The position numbers and the translations under genes were made by a program. From positions 15,354,196 to 15,418,195 of the forward strand of contig NC_030853.1 of NCBI RefSeq assembly GCF_000208745.1: DNA of 64,000 nt. Direction: 5' to 3'. How positions within the stretch are numbered: position 1 is the first letter of the stretch; each line of letters starts with the position of its first letter. The notes beneath the pieces are model-generated. The model ran no database searches. It saw only the letters and a program-made list of their open reading frames with translations, and had not been told where the DNA came from. Positions 12,012 through 23,597 of the stretch are shown piece by piece. The stretch is from Theobroma cacao (taxonomy: Eukaryota > Streptophyta > Magnoliopsida > Malvales > Malvaceae).

Positions 12012-15000
12012 GGGTAAAATACCCTTACCTTTCTAAGTTTTAATCATAATTCCATCTGGATCCATTAGTATTGAAAATGTACAGTTCGCTCCAAAAGTTT
12101 ATATATCTTTGGACACATAAGTCCCATTGTTAGATTACTGTTAAAGTTTCCATTTTTTGATGATGTGGCATAAATTTTATACCCATTTTACTCTTTTATT
12201 TACTCATTTTATTGTTCATCTTCTCTAATTACCCATGAATAACAAAATCAAATATAGAAAATGGACTTTTTTTAACAACAAAGTACAAGATTCACAATAA
12301 CTTTGTTTGAAAGTTTAATTTTCATTGAAAATAGGGAAAGAATCCTTAAATTTACAAAAATAAGATTTGATGCCTTTTTATTTCATTAGACATGGCATAA
12401 AAGCTTCAAAACTTCAGTAAATTTAATCTGTTATCACTATTTACAATTGTAAAAACCCTTTAACCCAATAAAACTAGTACACTTAGTCACTGACCATACA
12501 AAGAACCCCAAGAGAAAAGGCCATATTCCTCCCAAGTTGCAACACTTTCCTTTGCACTAAGAAACTGCATGAAGAGCCTGAAAAAGCACTATGAGGGAAT
12601 TTGGCACTAGAAACAACAACACTCGCAAAGATAAGAAGGCAGCTCGTATATCTCCCAATACAACTCAACAAAGCAACACAAGCCAACATATAAGCAGACA
12701 CCGTAACCCAACATTTGGACATGACCAATAAAAAACTAAAACCACTCAAGAAAAAAAAAAACAACAACCAAGCACCAGTAGCTAGCAAGTTAATAGAATT
12801 ATTAACTCCTCTATTTCATCTTGCATATCAACAACAAAACAATAAAAACCATTAGCAAAGTAACCCCAATGCTTCATCGTAAGTAGTAGTTCAACCATAT
12901 ACTACCCCTAGACTGACATAAAGCCATAAAACCCAAAATAGAAACAATTAAAGGCAATAACTAAAGTGTTATATATATAATTTTTGGAAGAAGCCACTCA
13001 TTGTGAACAAAAGCAAGGAATGTTATAAAAATCAAATTTGGGTCCACAAAAGTGAAATCTTAAGGATAAAATGGAAAATCAGATCTAGATAAAAATAAAA
13101 TAAGGAAGATAGTTATCCTTGAGAGAGCAAATAACAAGGTAATTATTCTTGAAGGAATTGAAAGCAGGGGATGTTTTGATTCCATTCTTGCTCGTTTTGC
13201 TTAAACATTGAGGAACCAACTTGAATAGGATCACAAACCCATGATCCATAATACTAGAACAACATAGAAATTAGAAACAAAAAATAGGGGTATTCATGAT
13301 GATTGAAAGAAAGAGAGAGAGTGTGTGTTAAGTGACATGAAAGTGGAAAGAAATGGGAAGAAGCGGGAAATGATCGAGAGTCAATGGTCTTTTTTCCATA
13401 GAGAGTGAACACTGAGATGGAATCAGCAAAGTTAGGCGAAGAATAGAGATATGGGCATTTCAGTTATTTTATAAATCTATTTATGATGTTAAAAGTTTGA
13501 GTTCTTTTTATAAATGGGTCTCATGCATAAAGTGTTTTTGAAAATAGACCTTCCCATAATTTTGATTGCTTTTAGCCAAGAGAATTAAAATTTGAACAAA
13601 ATTACCGTTAATGAAACTGACTCATTTGTTTGACTCCGTGTCTCAACCTGAAATCTAGTAATGGGTCAAGTATGTTTAGGTCCGCGTCACAAATTGATTC
13701 ATATTCTTTAAGCTTTTCTCGCTAGATTATTCATCTCTGGAGTATTCCTTACGAGAAAGAAAAACGTTTAAATATTTTGAGCATTTTGGAATAGTTTTTG
13801 ATACATGAAAAAAAACTTTTGAGCATTTTAAGTATTTTAAAGTATTTTGGAGTGATTTTTTATATATGAAGAAAAACCTTTGAGCATTTTGAGCATTCTT
13901 TGTCAAGTATGCATATTCGTTAATTATGTTGTTAAATGGAATATGGTGTATCGTTTGAAGTTGTTGATCTTATTAAATAGAATTTAGTAGTTTTGGTGGT
14001 TTTTAGGCATTGCATAATTGATTTTTGGACATTATATGACTAGTTTTTAGGCATTACGTTACTAATTTTTAGGTATTGTGTGACTGACTTTGAATATTAT
14101 GTGACTAATTTTTAAGCATTGCGTGACTAATTTTTAAGTATTGCGTGACTGGTTGATATGATATTGTGTGACTAGTTGATAGGCATTGTGTGACTAGTTA
14201 GTAAGACATTGTGTGACTTAGGCATTGCTTAAAAATTAGTCACGTAATGCCTAAAAATCAGTCATATAATGCCTAAAACTAGTCATGTAATGCCTAAAAA
14301 TCAATTTAAAAATCAATCACGCAATGATTAAGTCACATAATACCTAAAAATCAGTCTTGTAATACTTAAAAATCTGTCTAATCAATTTCAACTCCTCAAC
14401 TTTGGGGTTCTATGAATAAACCAACAAACTCAAGAACTTAAAACACATACTTTTTTTTTTACTAAGTTATGAAATTGTGTATTTCATAAAACAGAGGTTA
14501 CAAAACTCTATAACCCTCCAAAGCAGGACAAAACATATCCTTACTAAGAGGGCTTGCTCACTCCCCTTATGCAAAAGCAAAATATACTCCTTTTACAAAA
14601 TATTCCCTAAACAATTCCAACTCAAAATCCCATAAAAAGAAACAAAATTTCCATCAAATATGCTTAACAATCATCCCAATCCCTGACAAAACAAAATCGT
14701 GAACCACCATAAAACCCATCAAACATGCTTTAGTTGCTCCTTTTCCCTAAGGCCATCATGTTAACCAATCCGATCCAACTCATCAACATAGGCATCTCCA
14801 TCGTAGCACACATTTCGAAGCAAGTCATCACCAAAAAGCATCTAGCTATCACATTCATCATGCTGACTGCAATCACCATAGGGGAGCAAAATTGTTGTTC
14901 ATTTCTCTTGAGAATCGCAAGATCCATCATCCAAAACAAAATAAGAAAGAACTTGATATCATCTTTGCTCTTTGGAATGATGAGACAAAGTTGGATGGCG

Positions 15001-15445
15001 AGACAGACAATATTTGACTAGAGAGAGAAATCGAGATTTAATTTTGAAATTTTTGTTTGGATGATAGGATAGAGAAAATTGAAACTATTTTAATTTGTTT
15101 GAAATTGTTTAAAGGGTATTGTTATGAAGTCATACCAAAAATTGACTAAAAATAGTTAAAATTATAATGAATAATTTTTTTGAATTGAGCTTATGAGGAA
15201 TGTTATCTCTCATAATTTCTCTTTAATTTGTCTGAAATTGTTTAAAGGGTATTGTTGTCAAATCATGACAAAAATTGGTTAAAAAGAATTAAAATTATAA
15301 TGAATGATATTTTTAAATTGAGCTTATGAAGAAGGTTATCTCTCATAATATTCTCTAAAAGTTTTGGGGCGAACTTTCCATTCTCGATACTAATGAACTT
15401 AGATTGAATTATAGTCAAAATATAGACGATTAGGTATATTTTACC
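12012..15445. mobile_element. Insertion in copy A', probably a non-autonomous TIR transposon
   Basis: This 3.4-kb block is absent from copy A. Its edges are imperfect inverted repeats: the left begins gggtaaaatacc after ttaatt, and the right ends ggtatattttacc before acaattaa. Possible 9-bp flanks (atttaattg and attaatttg) match imperfectly, which would fit a Mutator-like element, but this is weak. Inside there is no recognisable transposase. It contains a reversing minisatellite (14000-14379) and short repeats with the core tttgagcatttt at about 13770-13900. Open frames at 12483-12788 (-) and 14734-15021 (+) look like chance. Confidence 0.5.
14000..14379. repeat. 22-bp minisatellite that reverses orientation at its centre
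   Basis: From 14000 to about 14221 there are some ten diverged units close to tttttaggcattgcgtgact plus two bases. From about 14229 to 14379 the same unit appears as its reverse complement (aaaaattagtcacgtaatgc then ct), about six times. A single strand could fold into a long imperfect hairpin. The array lies inside the insertion in copy A'. Confidence 0.85.
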
Positions 15446-15946
15446 ACAATTAATTTGTTTCGAGGAAAAGGCATAAGCAACATGTGCAACATATGCCATG
15501 CTCAATTGATTTGATTAATATGGCATATTGGGGGGTAGGTATAACCCAAACACTTATTCCAACATGCATGTGCCATGGCCCCTAGCTTCTCCAACGCCAA
15601 TCATGCACGTTTATTTTTTATTTTTATTAATTTTGGGATGACAGGTATAAATACAAGTATGAAGGTGATATTTGAGTTCAATAAAAAGTACACAAAGTTA
15701 CTAAAATTCAATTTTATTGGACATTGTTGCAGGACCACCATGATAACATGGTTTACTTCACATACACCAAATGAAATATTTGCAAATGAATAGTTCCTAC
15801 GCTCTTTCTTTCTTGCTTTTACTTTGTAATAATATATAATTTTTTCATTTTAAATTAAATGTTCGTGTTTAATTCAATTATCATGAGAAATTTTTTAAAA
15901 AGTTTTAGTTTCAGTTTTCTTCATATTAACATTTTATAATATTAAC

Positions 15947-16517
15947 TTTCTAATTTTTGTTAAAACCAAAATGTAAATATAATGAATAAAAACAACTAAC
16001 ATATCAAATACAAGAGTTAAAAATATTTGCAAAGGAAATATGTCATAATTATCGAAAGATTCAAAAGAAGTAAGATAAACATTTAATATGAGATGAAAAG
16101 GGTCATATTAATTAAATTGATAAAATATATGTTAACTTGATTTAAATTATATTCAACACAAATGAGGCAAATGTTTTTTTTTAAAAAAACGTTTTACAAA
16201 CCTGTAGACTTTAGTTACCTTCTGAGCTAGCAAATATGTGGTGTCTTTTGCATGTCTCTCTCGCTTTCTTAATAAGACTTAGGAGAGTAGATGGTCGGTG
16301 CAAAATTTTGGAGTAAATTGGTCAGAGGAAAACTGCCTTAAATTTGGTTTCATGAACCGCTCAATCTATCTAAAGTAACTTTCTCTCAACTTTTGTTGGA
16401 GTAAACAATATTATAAATCATGGGATTAGGATGCTAAAGCCTTTTAGGCAACTAATACCATCCCTCTCTTTGAGATAATATCTTCAATTATTAGGTCCAA
16501 TAAACAATACATATATT
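15947..16517. other. Intergenic
   Basis: AT-rich spacer to the right of copy A'. I see no gene and no clear element boundary. Confidence 0.4.
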
Positions 16518-16533
16518 AACTATTGTGATAGTC

Positions 16534-16822
16534 CGTTGATGCAGGGGACTGCTTTACTGTTAGGTGTTATCTTTTCATTTTGTTCATTGCATGAGGTTGC
16601 TTTTTGGATGCAAGTGGCTAACCAGATGTTACTGGGGTTGGCTGGCTTCGCTGTGGGTGTTTAGGGTGGTTTCCTTTCTGAAAGTGTACAGGGAATTCGA
16701 CAAGGAGAGAATTTCGTGATGGTATACCCCTGGTTGTTGGGGCATAACCTTGCAAAATTGTTGTAAGTGGTGAACTCAGGTTCTCTCTTTCTTCAATACA
16801 AACGAAATTTCAAAAAAAAAAA
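16534..16822 (+). mobile_element. Truncated LINE 3' end with poly-A and target duplication
   Basis: About 290 bases ending in atttc followed by a poly-A run. The flanks aactattgtgatagtc (16518-16533) and aactattgtgttagtc (16823-16838) match at 15 of 16 bases, as expected for target-primed reverse transcription. The insert has no coding sequence I can recognise and is probably a LINE 3' untranslated end, although a SINE-like origin cannot be excluded. Confidence 0.75.
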
Positions 16823-16838
16823 AACTATTGTGTTAGTC

Positions 16839-17677
16839 TGGAATTTTAGCTTGATTTGGATATATTATTTCTAGTTAGACTGTTGAGATAGTCTTTACTT
16901 TTAGCTAAATTAAAATAATTAAATCCTAATCAAATTAGGATAAAACTCTGTAATTAGTCTTATAAAAGCATCATATGGGCTTAAAGAATATTATCAAGTC
17001 AAAAGTGAGTTCAGTGAACACTTATATTTAAAGAGAGTGATTTTGGTATTAGTGGGATATATATATATATACAAGTTGGGGGTTTAAAACTGTTTTTGTA
17101 ATTTTTTTATTTTTCTTAATACATCTTTCTCTGTCGTTTATGCACATGGAAGACTGAATCAAGTCAAGCTCGTGGAAGACTAGATCAAGTAAAGTTCTTG
17201 TAAGTGTATTTGTTTTTCTTTTAATTGATTGTGTAAGATCTTATGTGACCATTTTGATGTTATTCTAATATTTTCACATTATTAACTTTATTAAAGCTTA
17301 ATATTCGTAACAAAATAGTTAGAGGAATGGACTGAGCTCTCCGATCTACTAAATTAGAGTCAACTTGGAGATTAAAAATTGTTAAGGTGACTTTAACATT
17401 AATTAATAGATATATGTTTACCAAACAAATATACCGTAGTTTTCTTTTTCAAAAAAAAAAAATCAAATAATGAATTTTTGTTTAATGAATGGACTGAAAT
17501 GATTGAGCCAAAAGGTTTATCCTTCGAGTGGGCTCCATACAAGAGATATTTACGAGGTTGAATGAATCTTGAATTCGTTGACATGGATTACAATTTTACC
17601 TTGAATTAGTATGCAAAAATTATGTGACTATTTTTTAAAAAACTATTTATGTGATTACTAAGATCAAAGGAATTAAC
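16839..17677. other. Possible solo LTR or unclassified repeat
   Basis: Contains a TATA-like cttataaaagc near 16970, a T-rich terminator-like tract near 17100 and short direct repeats (tggaagact...atcaagt at about 17147 and 17175). This is reminiscent of a copia-type LTR, but I cannot define ends or target duplications. Confidence 0.25.
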
Positions 17678-18195
17678 TTTTTGACATAATATACAAAAAA
17701 GCTCTTAAATTATTTAAGAAAATTCAAATAAGTTCTTATACTTTTATTATATTCAATCAAGTTTTTATATTTTTATTTTGAGTCTAATAAATTTTTATAT
17801 TTTTTATTTCGAGTGAAATAAATTTTTTGACTAGTGATTGATTTAATCAAAATATCATTTATTATTTTATATCACGTGACGTTAACATGGCATGTTAAAA
17901 TATCGTAATTGATTATGATATGACATGTTGACAAATCATAATTGATAATAATATGATATATTAATTTGACACAATAATATGATTATGTGACATTTTTCAC
18001 TCTCCACATTAATATCATGTTAGTACCATGTAGATGTAAAATAATAAGTGATATTTTTACAAATGACAATTAATCAATTATTAGTTATAAAGATTTATTT
18101 GACTTAAAATAAATTTATAAACATAACAAAAAAGTAAAGACTTATTCAAATATTTTTGAATAATTTAAAAATTTATTTGAACATTATGTCAAAGA
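17678..18195. mobile_element. Terminal-inverted-repeat element (MITE-like), ~520 bp
   Basis: The left end begins tttttgacataatatac and continues aagctcttaaattatttaag; the right end is close to its reverse complement, closing attatgtcaaagaaaa. The inverted repeats extend about 50 bases with mismatches. The interior is AT-rich and non-coding. I could not fix the target duplication. The remaining sequence to 18230 is a (GAA)n run. Confidence 0.55.
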
Positions 18196-18230
18196 AAAAA
18201 GAAGAAGAAGAAGAAGATGTAGTCGTTTAG

Positions 18231-19266
18231 AAGGTACTTACTTATAATACGTTGCTTTCTCCACTTTACCCTCTAGACCCACCTAGCGAGGTGCAGGATA
18301 AAGTTGGATCCATCAAACACGTTTTATTTTGTAACAAAAGGCAAAGTTGTTTTAATTTTTGGTAATAGTGAATAATAAGTTGGAGGATTTTCCTTTCAAC
18401 GTTGATGTATTTGTTTCCACATAAATCATACTAAGTGGACATCATCAACCTTTTAGTTTTTTTTGCACTATAATATCATGTATCTTATAAATTTCATTCT
18501 CTTATTTTAAAATTCAGATTTGAGATCTTTAATATAAAAATTTTTATCTTTTATATGGATGATGGAATTTTTTAACTCACAATTAAAATCATAGAGTCGA
18601 TAAATTGTTAATTAAAAGCTTATTAATGAAAATTAATATTCAATGAACACATGACAACTTTCTAATATCATTTATAAAAATTTAAAAATTTCACTTGTTG
18701 TGTATAAAATAATAATTTTATGTATTAAATTTCATATTTTAACTTTTAGATCCCTTGGGAGGCAATGGAATACGAATATATGCATTAAAATATTTGATTT
18801 ATTAATAGATATATAATTTTTCTCTAAAAAATAATAAAAATCGAATTCCCATTCTTTCAAATATATATATATATATATAAAACATGAATATACATGGAAA
18901 ATGTTGCGATATATCTTGAATAATGGAGAGAGACATTGGGATTTCATTTTTTTTTTCTACATAAAGCTCCCCAAAATAAGGATGGCATCAACCTAGGACG
19001 CCTACTACCGTACTCCTTAAAGAGACAACGGGAAAATATATAAATCTGTTGTTGTTGGGATGTGGGATCTCGGTTTTAGTTAATAAAACATTAATCGATA
19101 TAATAATAAAGCTAAGTGGGATGGAAGAAGGGTGGATCCAAATTAATCAATTATTATATATTTTCCGATTGTGGGGTTACTAGCATCAATGGATGCTTTT
19201 GGTGCATGAAAAACGTGGGCAACGTTACCGTGTGAGCGCAGTTGTGGTGTCTTGGTCTTTTAATTA
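18231..19266. other. Intergenic, upstream of the first AVT1 exon
   Basis: AT-rich spacer with an (AT)n run at about 18861-18880. No gene seen. Confidence 0.4.
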
Positions 19267-19282
19267 AAGTTGCTCACATGTT

Positions 19283-19301
19283 TTTTTTTTTTTTGAAAAG
19301 T
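19283..19301 (-). mobile_element. Ultra-short LINE tail insertion (19 bp)
   Basis: The 16-base sequence aagttgctcacatgtt occurs at 19267-19282 and again at 19302-19317. Between them is only a T-run followed by gaaaagt, which on the minus strand reads acttttc followed by poly-A. This is the layout of a LINE insertion reduced to its poly-A tail. It sits about 35 bases before the TATA box of the first AVT1 exon. Confidence 0.6.
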
Positions 19302-19352
19302 AAGTTGCTCACATGTTGGAAGAAGCTCTTGTCATTTCAGAGCTCAACTAAC

Positions 19353-19360
19353 TATAAAAG
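19353..19360 (+). promoter_or_regulatory. TATA box upstream of AVT1 first exon 1a
   Basis: Reads tataaaag, 132 bases before the ATG at 19485. It supports exon 1a having its own promoter. Motif match only. Confidence 0.5.
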
Positions 19361-19484
19361 TCTTTAAGATGCTATATTTTCGTTGCTCAATTTGATCGTG
19401 TCTTGGATTATAACACAGCAACTAATTTCTTGTCCATCCTTGCTCCTCTATTTCTCTCCTGTTTGTTTTTGCTCTTTCTCAGCA

Positions 19485-19656
19485 ATGGCGACTGAACACC
19501 AAGATGCCGCACCTGATCTTAATGTACCTCTGGTTCCTGACGAGAAGCACAGCAAATTAGAGGACCTGGAGGCACCTGGAAATCATGTTGATATCCACAC
19601 CCAAGGGGCTACCTCCTTTTTCAAGACTTGTTTCAATGGACTGAATGCTTTATCAG
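19485..19656 (+). CDS. AVT1 alternative or orphan first exon (1a)
   Basis: A coding exon of 172 bases that starts with ATG and ends FNGLNALSG at a GT donor (tcag|gtac), phase 1. Its length, phase and last 12 residues (TCFNGLNALSG) equal those of the exon at 21870-22041, while the upstream part differs (MATEHQDAAPDLNVPLVPDE). It can splice in frame to the shared second exon at 22360. No copy of exons 2 or 3 is visible between 19657 and 21869, so it is either an alternative first exon with its own promoter or the surviving first exon of a deleted tandem copy. Translation could start earlier at a non-ATG codon, but the ATG at 19485 aligns with the other exon and is preferred. Confidence 0.75.
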
Positions 19657-21869
19657 GTACTTTCTCATCAATTCTCAACTCTCTCAACTTCCTTTAACTT
19701 TATAGTCTTTGCCATAGTCGTTTGTTTCGCTTGGAGTTGTCAACTTTTTATAGCTTTTAACATGAATTTTTTTCTGTCATATTTTACATTAGTTTTCAGC
19801 CAAAAGTTCTTATAAACTTTGATATATATGTATATATAGTAGAAAAGGGGAAGGGCACGTGTTTCCATGTTGGGCCGGCCAAACTTCTAAACAAAGTAAA
19901 ACCCTGGCCTAATTAGTTGGGTCAATAAAAGAACAAGCAGTATGTAGTGGGATTGTAGTTTACAGCTCTCAAATCGAATCTAGTGGTTTCTATTAGAAAA
20001 GCTAGCTAGAACTTGCAGCTGTGTATGAATCTATAGAGGAAGGCCTCATAGGCCAAAAGGAATACGGAAAAGAAGAATGGAGTCACGGGGACGGCTCAGA
20101 AAAATCTGGGTATCGTGAATAACCTCAAGAATTTCTAGTGGTGTAGGATCAAAGAAAAATCTTGGTACACAGAACTGGTTAAGTAGCCAGAAAAAAATGG
20201 TGTCCTTATCTATAGTGGGTTAACGTGTAACCATAACTGTCTTGTCATAGAAATATCCGAGGAACCCTAGGATTGGTGGAAATTTTATTGTTTTTCTTTA
20301 ATTTTATACCGATGATGATATGATTTGAAGAGCCTTATTTCTTTTGGCTTCTTCTTTCTTCGCTCCAAATGACATCCACCGAACGTATTTGGATTAGCGT
20401 CAATTAATACCTCAAAACCCATGTTTCATGCTTCTGGAAAAGGAGAGAAGCAAGAACTACTTATTGGTAGTTATTTGACTTGTGCTATAAAAAATGATAT
20501 TTGCATTATGAAGAGGCTGTACTCACTTTATCTAAAGTGATGGATAATCTTTCTTTGTTAGTGCGATGAGATAGCCAGCAGCTAGCCAGGGGGAGAATCA
20601 CTGATTGATCTTCTGTAGATGTGTATTATCTATCACTAAACCAAACATGCAAATAAAGATGGGATAAATTAACACATCTCCAGCTGTCATGTTTGACTAG
20701 CTAGGTGGCTTAAATATGTGGTGTCAGTGTGTCGAAGATGATAAACAATTAAAACTTCAGAAACCTCCAAATGACATTAAAGTATTGGTTTTTGTCCAAC
20801 CTTAATGAAGACAAAATTCGAGGACAGTCTTTGCATTAGAATTTAATTTCTTTCTAGATAAGGCATGCCTAATGATACCATGGTGGTCCTCCGGCTCCCC
20901 CTTCCTTCGTCTGGTTTTCCTCGTCTAAGGGAGGGTGGGATTTTCGACATAGTGTGATGGGGGTGAGTGCCTGTAAAGCTATATCCGTGACATAAAATAT
21001 AGACCACATGCACTTATGTTAAACCTCTTATATGCTTTTCCTGAATCTTCACATTCAGAAAAAAGCTTGGGAGATTCTTGTGAATTATGTGGAGAAAAAA
21101 TAATGGGAAGACTGATAAAAAAAAATATACACTAGTGAAGTAGGTTCATGTCCCAATCATTAACAAACTTACAGCCAACTTGGACGATGAAGTCTGCACA
21201 AATTATAGGCATAAAAGCTGGAGTGCAGAACTATACATGTTCCATGGATATTAGCTCTGGTTCGCAATTGTCCCATTCATGACTAGTTTGGTACAATCAC
21301 ATCAGTCTTTTCCCTTCATGAATGATGAACCCCTTCTCTTCCGTTTCGCTCTGGTTAATTAAGGCAGGAAGGCCAAGGGTAAGGACAAATAAGAGAGAGG
21401 TGTTCAAACAAAAGTGGGAAACTACAAGATAAGGACAATTTAGAATCAGATAGACCAGTGGGCTGGAAAGGAGCTTTTCACTATGGAGTTGTCTGCTGCA
21501 AGGAGTACAGCTACAAAAAACTGAGAAGAAAACTTTTGAAACTGTGCTTTACACGTGACTGGTTCGTGATGTCATTTGGTTGTTTGTCGCCCACCAAAGA
21601 GCTGTAGCTGGTTAACAGCGGCATCTTCACTTAAAAATGGCACGTACTTTGCAGCAAAATATTTATCTTATTTGGAAGATGAGTAGAAGACAGTTATTGT
21701 CTGCTTTAAAATATGTTCAAAGTGCTTGGAAAGCCAACACCCCTTAAGTGAAACTACCGAGTGTAGGTGTCAAACAAGTGGCACCTCTTCATTATTATTA
21801 CTACTATCTTTTTTTATTCCTCTTACCGCTTTCGAGCTACACCTTTAAACCTCTCTCTCTTTCTCAATC
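19657..21869. other. Long intron or intergenic spacer between the two AVT1 first exons
   Basis: No transporter exon, repeat with clear ends, or other gene is visible. It should hold the promoter of exon 1b. A CT-rich leader lies just before 21870. Confidence 0.5.
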
Positions 21870-23597
21870 ATGGAGGCCATGCCACTTGAGCAATCATCCT
21901 TGACTGTGCCTCTCATTGAGGATGAGAATGAAGAAGGGTTAGGAAGCAAGCTAGAGGAAGTAGAATCAAATTCTGCTCACGCCAGTGCGGGCACTACGTC
22001 TGTTTTCAGAACCTGTTTTAATGGACTTAATGCTCTTTCAGGTTCTGTTTAGTTCTTTGTTCTAATTCATCTTAATTCATAACACTAATTAGATCCTGCC
22101 CTATAGGTCCCCAGGAGCATGGCTTATTGGATTAAAAATATGTCACTTCACTGGAAAATGTTTGCTGAAACCACAGTCTAAATGCTTTAAAATTTCAGTC
22201 ATGTTGAAGAATACTGAGTGTTTTAAGGAGACTGTAGGAGTTGATAAGAACCTTTTCCTATTTTAATTTCTTTTAACATTTTCATTTGTTTTCTCCAAAA
22301 GCTAGTAAAGAAAGCAGTTTCCCTAACTTTTTTTTTTGTTTACTTTCAACTATTTCCAGGAGTTGGGATATTATCAATCCCATATGCACTGGCATCAGGA
22401 GGATGGTTGAGCTTGATATTTCTTTTTGCCATAGCCACGGCAGCATTCTACTCGGGTTTGTTGATTCAAAGATGTATGGATGCTGATTCTAATATCAGAA
22501 CTTATCCTGACATAGGCGAGCATGCATTTGGGAACAAGGGGAGACTAATAGTATCAGTTTTCATGTACATCGAGCTCTACTTAGTCGCAACAGGATTTTT
22601 GATTCTAGAAGGAGATAACTTGCAAAAGTTGTTCCCAAATGTGGATTTTGAAGTAGCAGGACTAACAGTTGGTGGGAAACAAGGCTTTATAATAATCGTT
22701 GCCCTCATAATTTTGCCTTCTGTTTGGTTGGATAACTTGAGCCTTCTTTCTTACGTCTCTGCCAGCGGGGTTCTAGCTTCTGCAGTCATCCTTGGTTCAA
22801 TTATCTGGACTGCTGCATTTGATGGAATTGGGTTTCAACAAAGGGGAACACTGCTAAATTGGGATGGAATCCCAACTGCTGTTAGCTTATACGCCTTCTG
22901 TTATTGTGCGCATCCAGTCTTCCCTACCCTTTACACTTCCATGAAAAAAAGGCATCAGTTCTCCAATGTAAGTATTAACTTTCCAAATTTATGTTGTTCA
23001 GTGCACATAATTTCAGCAGTCTGTCACTAGAGTCTTCTGATTTTCAACAGGTTTTGAGGAAAATTTCTGTTTTTCTTTCAGGTCCTGGTCATATGCTTTG
23101 TCTTGTGTACCCTCAGTTATGCATCAATGGCAATTTTTGGGTACTTAATGTTTGGTTCAGATGTTCAATCACAGATAACTTTGAACCTTCCGACTAACAA
23201 GCTCAGCTCAAGAGTGGCAATATACACCACCCTGGTCAATCCAATATCCAAATATGCATTGATGGTTACACCAATTGTCAATGCAACTAAAACCTGGTTT
23301 CCATATCACTGCAACAAGCGATTCCTCAGCCTCTTTGTTGGCACCACCTTGATGATCAGCACTGTTTTGGTGGCTCTGGCAGTTCCATTCTTCGGTTCCC
23401 TCATGTCCCTAGTTGGAGCATTTTTAAGTATCACAGCTTCGATCATAATACCATGCTTATGCTACTTGAAGATATCAGGAACATATCAGAGATTTGGGTG
23501 CGAAATGGTTGCTATAGGCCTTATAATACTAATGGGTGTTGCCGTGGTGATATTCGGTACTTACACATCTGTTATAGACATAATAGGCAATTTATAA
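21870..23597 (+). CDS. Vacuolar amino acid transporter, AVT1 family
   Basis: A member of the amino acid/auxin permease (AAAP) superfamily of the AVT1 type, related to yeast Avt1, which moves neutral amino acids across the vacuolar membrane in exchange for protons. Exons: 21870-22041 (1b), 22360-22967, 23082-23597; 431 residues. The acidic soluble N-terminus (about residues 1-45) is followed by FRTCFNGLNALSGVGILSIP, the start of helix 1, and then about ten further hydrophobic helices up to VIFGTYTSVIDIIGNL. YALASGGW, PDIGEHAFG and YCAHPVFPTLY are family-typical. All splice sites are GT-AG and the frame is open. The first exon can be replaced by 19485-19656. It is convergent with the PPR gene. 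Which AVT1 letter (A to J) cannot be decided by eye. Confidence 0.9.

Larger units (their letters stand above)
11555..15946. repeat. Duplicated segment, copy A' (interrupted)
   Basis: The second copy of the 6622-7589 segment. The first part (11555-12008) matches A from its left edge; the second part (15455-15946) matches the rest of A up to ataatattaac. A 3.4-kb insertion separates them. A (CA)n microsatellite lies at about 11746-11768 in this copy only. Confidence 0.75.

Noticed and set aside
12483..12788. Hydrophobic 101-codon open frame on the minus strand
   Set aside because: Lies inside a non-autonomous insertion; composition-driven hydrophobicity and no family match.
14000..14379. CRISPR-like array
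   Set aside because: Units are contiguous, diverged and have no unique spacers; the DNA is plant nuclear.
14734..15021. 95-codon open frame on the + strand
   Set aside because: Inside the same insertion, overlaps an equally long frame on the other strand, and no recognisable protein.
19383..19484. Longer N-terminus for AVT1 exon 1a starting at a non-ATG codon
   Set aside because: The added residues have no counterpart in exon 1b, and the ATG at 19485 gives the same 172-base exon length.
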